IMG/VR virus record: IMGVR_UViG_3300044620_001448
Coordinates: 1 to 23,205 of that record
Origin: a virus
Direction: 5' to 3' (one strand)
Length of the DNA stretch: 23,205 nucleotides
The notes beneath the pieces were generated by a model. The model saw only the letters and a program-made list of their open reading frames with translations, had not been told where the DNA came from and searched no databases. The translations under genes were made by a program, and so were the position numbers. This document shows positions 21,118-23,205 of this stretch, piece by piece. The number at the start of each line of letters is the position of its first letter. Position 1 is the stretch's first letter.

Positions 21118-21344
21118 CCGGCTGCGCTAGGCTTGGGCGCACTTCAGGCGTTGTGGACGTACCTAAGCGCCCCTGTCCGGTTTTTCTCCGGCCCTTCGCA
21201 GGTCTTATAGGGCGCACCATTGGCTTGTCGGCGTCCCGTGCCCGGTCCTGCCCATCCATATACCGCAACCTGTAGCGGCACGTCAACCACTACCCGCACG
21301 ATGCGGTGCCCCGGAAAAATCTTTATCACGAAATGTTACAACGC
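21118..21344. other. regulatory gap between divergent gene sets
   Basis: About 230 bases with no credible gene separate the minus-strand HTH pair from the plus-strand small-gene run. Short frames here on the minus strand overlap each other in different phases, lack ribosome-binding sites and have basic, low-complexity products, so I reject them. The sequence between 21300 and 21344 becomes AT-richer toward the plus-strand promoter. I see no clear promoter for the minus-strand pair. Confidence 0.4.
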
Positions 21345-21373
21345 TTGCCGTGACCAGTCACGATTGCTATATG
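21345..21373 (+). promoter_or_regulatory. sigma-70-type promoter with extended -10
   Basis: TTGCCG (21345-21350) and TATATG (21368-21373) are separated by 17 bases, and TGC directly precedes the -10, giving an extended -10. Transcription would begin at about 21380, roughly 40 bases before the first small plus-strand gene. The DNA around it is locally AT-richer than the rest of the window. It is the best promoter I can see on the plus strand and probably drives all genes to the right end. Confidence 0.6.
21349..21362. promoter_or_regulatory. palindromic operator inside the promoter spacer
   Basis: CGTGAC and GTCACG form a perfect six-base inverted repeat with a two-base centre, lying between the -35 and -10 elements. 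A dimeric repressor bound here would block RNA polymerase. The small HTH proteins encoded at 20730-20990 and 22712-22933 are natural candidates. A second small inverted repeat (GGGCA, four-base loop, TGCCC; 21387-21400) lies just past the expected start site. Confidence 0.55.
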
Positions 21374-21422
21374 TGATCCATCGAAAGGGCAATTATGCCC
21401 GCCAGACATGGAGAAACACACG

Positions 21423-21644
21423 ATGAAAGCACCTAGCCAACAGCGGGCGTCCTTTCTTGCCAGCATCGACTCCGGGAAAGAAGTTTCTGAAATGGTCTTT
21501 CTCGGCGAGCTTTCTGGGTTCACCGGGTCCGACCGTGCATGGTTGCGCCGCGAGGTGTCCAAGGGCCGCATTGTCAAAAGGCGCGACTGCGGCCCGTTCT
21601 TCAAATGGGTTTACAGCCGCCCTTGGATATGGAGCGCCGCATGA
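21423..21644 (+). CDS. small phage protein, first gene of the early-type run
   Basis: This encodes 73 residues from the ATG at 21423, chosen because GGAGA lies before it; an in-frame ATG at 21408 overlaps that ribosome-binding site. The protein reads KAPSQQRASFLASIDSGKEV, SEMVFLGELSGFTGSDRAWL, RREVSKGRIVKRRDCGPFFK, then WVYSRPWIWSAA. The middle could be a small winged-helix or HTH-like fold (LSGFTGSDRAWLRREVSKGRIV), but the match is too weak to claim. It is translationally coupled to the next gene by ATGA. The family is not recognised. Confidence 0.6.
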   Translation: MKAPSQQRASFLASIDSGKEVSEMVFLGELSGFTGSDRAWLRREVSKGRIVKRRDCGPFFKWVYSRPWIWSAA

Positions 21645-21907
21645 CCGGGCCCGATTGCGATACCACGATGCAGCTTGACCGCGACGGTTTTGTGGCGCGC
21701 GGTTATTCGGTCGAATACTTCTGCGCCCAGGGCCATCCCGCCCGCGCGACGGCAGAAGAACAACACGGCATTTGGTATGCCAAGATCGAACGACCTTGGC
21801 GGGGCGGCACGTGGCGCACTGTCGCCACCCCCTGCATGAGCCGGGAAACGCTATGGGCGTTTTTCGCAGAGATCACCGCAAACCCCACGTTCCGGGGCGA
21901 CGCATAA
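21641..21907 (+). CDS. small phage protein of unknown function
   Basis: This encodes 88 residues from the ATG overlapping the upstream stop (ATGA at 21641). It contains FVARGYSVEYFCAQGHPARA, HGIWYAKIERPWRGGTWRTV and ATPCMSRETLWAFFAEITAN. Two Cys and two His are present but not in a recognisable zinc-finger spacing. The alternating strands in the middle suggest a compact alpha/beta protein. Longer frames beginning further upstream are shadows of the previous gene. The function is unknown; it may be an early host-takeover or replication-accessory protein by position alone. Confidence 0.58.
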   Translation: MTGPDCDTTMQLDRDGFVARGYSVEYFCAQGHPARATAEEQHGIWYAKIERPWRGGTWRTVATPCMSRETLWAFFAEITANPTFRGDA

Positions 21908-21932
21908 CTTAGGGCACCGACGCCCGGCAACT

Positions 21933-21947
21933 ATGGAGAAACGATGA
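21933..21947 (+). other. minimal ORF embedding a ribosome-binding site
   Basis: ATG GAG AAA CGA TGA forms a four-codon frame whose GGAG is the Shine-Dalgarno of the next gene and whose TGA overlaps that gene's ATG (ATGA). The block ATGGAGAAAC followed by CGATG occurs also before the gene at 21423. Such a frame can arise by chance. Confidence 0.3.
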
Positions 21948-22147
21948 TGGCATATCAGATTCACATGATTACTAATGAGCGCCCAGAATGGTTTGCGATT
22001 GGCCCGCAGGGGCGGCACGCGCGCCCCTATGTCTATCCAACATGGGAAGATGCCTGCCTTGCCATTACACACATTAAAGACGGCATGCGCCTTGCCGGGT
22101 ATGATGTTGATTTCGGCATTGTCTATGAGTTTGTCAAAACCGCCTGA
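21944..22147 (+). CDS. small phage protein of unknown function
   Basis: This encodes 67 residues, with GGAG nine bases upstream; a second ATG follows at once, so the start may be 21944 or 21947. It reads AYQIHMITNERPEWFAIGPQ, then GRHARPYVYPTWEDACLAIT and HIKDGMRLAGYDVDFGIVYE. The pattern of a beta strand, a PxWED helix and a final beta strand suggests a small alpha/beta domain, but no named family. It stands about 35 bases behind the previous gene, so it is probably co-transcribed. Confidence 0.6.
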   Translation: MMAYQIHMITNERPEWFAIGPQGRHARPYVYPTWEDACLAITHIKDGMRLAGYDVDFGIVYEFVKTA

Positions 22148-22221
22148 AGCCAAGCCCCACAAAAGCCTCCGTCACCCGGCGGGGGCCGCTACAACACAAA
22201 CCCATGAAAGGACACTAGGCC

Positions 22222-22452
22222 ATGAAACTGCACGTCATATTCAACAAGATGATCTGTGACGACTCCAACTTTCCGCAATGGACACGCCAACCTGCGCCAT
22301 ACGGCACCAAGTCTCGCTTCTTCGACGGCTTTAGCAATGGCTTTTGGAACCGCCCTGACACTGGCCCTGTATGGACAGGCGACACGTTCCCAGAGGCATA
22401 TGGAGAAGGCTTTGCCTTGGGGCAGGCAAAGCGCGCCGCCTTGGCCATTTGA
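22222..22452 (+). CDS. small phage protein of unknown function
   Basis: This encodes 76 residues, with AAAGGA about nine bases before the ATG. It reads KLHVIFNKMICDDSNFPQWT, then PYGTKSRFFDGFSNGFWNRP, DTGPVWTGDTFPEAYGEGFA and a helical LGQAKRAALAI end. It is aromatic-rich (F, W, Y) and Gly-rich in the middle, and is soluble. No motif is recognised. A 75-base gap separates it from the previous gene; a five-codon frame (ATG AAA GGA CAC TAG) lies over its ribosome-binding site. Confidence 0.58.
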   Translation: MKLHVIFNKMICDDSNFPQWTRQPAPYGTKSRFFDGFSNGFWNRPDTGPVWTGDTFPEAYGEGFALGQAKRAALAI

Positions 22453-22466
22453 ATGACGCACCGGCA

Positions 22467-22489
22467 GAGGGGCGGCATTGTCGCCCCTT
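22467..22489 (+). terminator. intercistronic hairpin
   Basis: AGGGGCG and CGCCCCT pair perfectly around a seven-base loop (stem 22468-22474 with 22482-22488), followed by a short TTCCCC. It stands in the gap after the gene ending at 22452. There is no U-tract, so it is more likely a processing or stabilising hairpin than a full terminator. Confidence 0.4.
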
Positions 22490-22500
22490 CCCCGTGCGCC

Positions 22501-22533
22501 ATGCACGATGACAGGAAAGGACGGACGGCATGA
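22501..22533 (+). other. ten-codon leader frame coupled to the next gene
   Basis: A frame of ten codons (MHDDRKGRTA) contains the ribosome-binding site GGAAAGGA of the next gene, and its TGA overlaps the next ATG (ATGA at 22530-22533). Translation of it could reinitiate into the gene. Its own start lacks a strong Shine-Dalgarno sequence, so it may be coincidental. Confidence 0.3.
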
Positions 22534-22715
22534 TCCGCTTAGGTTCATACACGATAGACGATCAATGGAACCACCCGCCGCAAATTGGCAGTTACCGCTA
22601 CGTCATCCGACGCGACGGGGCCGAGGTGGCGGGCGCGCATGATGAAGCGGTCACGTTGCTGATTGTGCGGGCGCTGAACGACGCTGAAGCGAACCAGCGG
22701 GCGGTCGCACAATGA
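22530..22715 (+). CDS. small phage protein of unknown function
   Basis: This encodes 61 residues, with GGAAAGGA in front of the ATG. It reads IRLGSYTIDDQWNHPPQIGS, YRYVIRRDGAEVAGAHDEAV and a helix (TLLIVRALNDAEANQRAVAQ). A small strand-helix domain with a repeated YRYVIRRDG-like strand is suggested. It is coupled by ATGA to the HTH gene that follows, implying joint expression. No family is recognised. Confidence 0.57.
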   Translation: MIRLGSYTIDDQWNHPPQIGSYRYVIRRDGAEVAGAHDEAVTLLIVRALNDAEANQRAVAQ

Positions 22716-22933
22716 CCCCAGAGCAATTCAAGGCCGGGCGCAAGTCGCTCGGCTTGTCCGTCACGCAACTGGCCCATATCCTGAACACCGCGCCCGACAC
22801 TGTGCGAAAATGGGAATTGCCGGATTATCGCAGCACGGCGCGCGGAATCAGTCCCGTGGCGCAGCGCGTCATGCAATGGATGATGACAGGCTACAGGCCG
22901 CCAGAATGGCCAGGGGGAAGGGATGAAGTCTGA
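22712..22933 (+). CDS. helix-turn-helix DNA-binding protein (Cro/XRE-like)
   Basis: This encodes 73 residues. It begins TPEQFKAGRKSLGLSVTQLA, and HILNTAPDTVRKWELP completes a Cro/XRE-type helix-turn-helix (L-G-L-S-V-T-Q-L-A-H-I-L...T-V-R-K-W-E). The C-terminal part (ISPVAQRVMQWMMTGYRPPE) is a helix ending in a short Pro/Trp tail, common in small phage regulators of the MTPxxF-LRKSLGLS type. It could bind the palindrome at 21349-21362 and adjust its own operon. The overlap with the preceding gene is four bases (ATGA). Confidence 0.72.
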   Translation: MTPEQFKAGRKSLGLSVTQLAHILNTAPDTVRKWELPDYRSTARGISPVAQRVMQWMMTGYRPPEWPGGRDEV

Positions 22934-23135
22934 CCGCACCCGCAAGGCCGCAGAGCGGCAGCGCAAGCGCGCGGCGGGGCTGGCGCCTCTGGAGGTGTGG
23001 GCAGCGCCCGAGCACCATGCCGCGATCCGCGCCTTCGCCCGCAGCTTGGGCCCGGTGGGCGGCCCCCCCGCCCCCCCCCCGGAGGGGGGAGGCCCGCCCG
23101 GGGGGGGGTGGCGGCTAGCACCCGGTGGCGGCTAG
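22923..23135 (+). CDS. small basic protein, C-terminus uncertain
   Basis: This encodes 70 residues as read. The first ~42 (KSDRTRKAAERQRKRAAGLA, PLEVWAAPEHHAAIRAFARS) form a basic helix followed by an LEVWAAPEHHAAIRAFA unit similar to small phage proteins that start with an ERQRKRAAGL-like segment. GGAAGG just precedes the ATG, and the gene overlaps the HTH gene by 11 bases. From about 23045 the frame runs into C/G homopolymer runs and the 17-base tandem repeat, so the last ~28 residues are low complexity and probably not the true C-terminus. Confidence 0.5.
   Translation: MKSDRTRKAAERQRKRAAGLAPLEVWAAPEHHAAIRAFARSLGPVGGPPAPPPEGGGPPGGGWRLAPGGG
23059..23108. repeat. dense C-run/G-run stretch
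   Basis: Runs of C7, C10, G6 and about nine G alternate within 50 bases and can fold on themselves. A degenerate form of the adjoining 17-base unit (CCCGGTGGGCGGC) begins at 23051. Such runs are prone to polymerase and sequencing error. Confidence 0.6.
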
Positions 23136-23205
23136 CACCCGGTGGCGGCTAGCACCCGGTGGCGGCTAGCACCCGGTGGCGGCTAGCACCCGGTGGCGGC
23201 TAGCA
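23107..23205. repeat. 17-base tandem repeat at the window end
   Basis: The unit CCCGGTGGCGGCTAGCA is repeated five times exactly (23121-23205), preceded by 14 bases of a sixth copy (23107-23120), and stops on a unit boundary at the last base. The unit length is not a multiple of three and holds TAG, so it does not code. It contains the palindrome GCTAGC. Confidence 0.9.

Noticed and set aside
21104-21329. Two overlapping minus-strand frames in the regulatory gap
   Set aside because: They have no ribosome-binding sites and low-complexity basic products, and they occupy the same DNA in different phases.
23107-23205. CRISPR-like array
   Set aside because: The 17-base units are contiguous with no spacers, so this is a simple tandem repeat.

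Overview
The window is a high-GC (roughly 60% or more by eye) fragment of a tailed-phage genome or prophage with a long non-contractile, siphovirus-type tail. The host is probably an alphaproteobacterium, most likely a rhodobacterale. That is inferred from GC content, codon choice and a tail-tip gene order (tape measure, distal tail, hub, Cys peptidase, central tail-tip protein) that parallels the rhodobacterial gene transfer agent and many Rhodobacteraceae phages. No integrase, excisionase or CI-type repressor is visible, so lifestyle cannot be decided from this window.

Layout, read in the direction of transcription. From about 19.95 kb down to 0.14 kb nearly every base is one leftward (minus-strand) late operon with ATGA/TGATG stop-start overlaps: small terminase, GpA-type large terminase, gpW-like connector, lambda-type portal, one gene fusing a ClpP-like prohead protease to scaffold and major capsid protein, a DUF2190-like decoration protein, head-tail joining proteins, tail terminator, tail tube, a G/GT-type tail chaperone pair with an evident -1 frameshift site, tape measure, distal tail, hub, Cys peptidase and a J-like tip protein. 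A fibre-like gene, an unknown gene and a compact lysis cassette follow (TM/coiled-coil protein, amidase, holin, nested Rz/Rz1-like spanins). Four small genes, three of them soluble and virion-like, close the left end.

Between 19.95 and 21.1 kb lies a non-coding strip with a C-run/G-run hairpin (a candidate packaging-site region), an HNH endonuclease whose 5' part seems lost, and a RhuM-like fragment on the opposite strand abutting it. These look like two divergent genes beheaded by a single deletion. Next come a strong hairpin terminator and two small minus-strand genes, one a helix-turn-helix protein.

From 21.35 kb rightward, a promoter with an extended -10 and a perfect inverted repeat in its spacer drives a plus-strand run of very small genes (61-88 aa), mostly unrecognised, ending with a helix-turn-helix gene and a basic small protein. 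The last ~150 bases are G/C homopolymer runs followed by 5.8 exact copies of a 17-base unit, which may be a contig-end assembly artefact.

The most notable points are the -1 frameshift heptamer at the tail chaperone genes, the internal Shine-Dalgarno start inside the protease-capsid fusion, the out-of-phase spanin pair, the beheaded HNH/RhuM junction, and the operator-bearing promoter with its cluster of unknown small genes. None amounts to a demonstrated new system.
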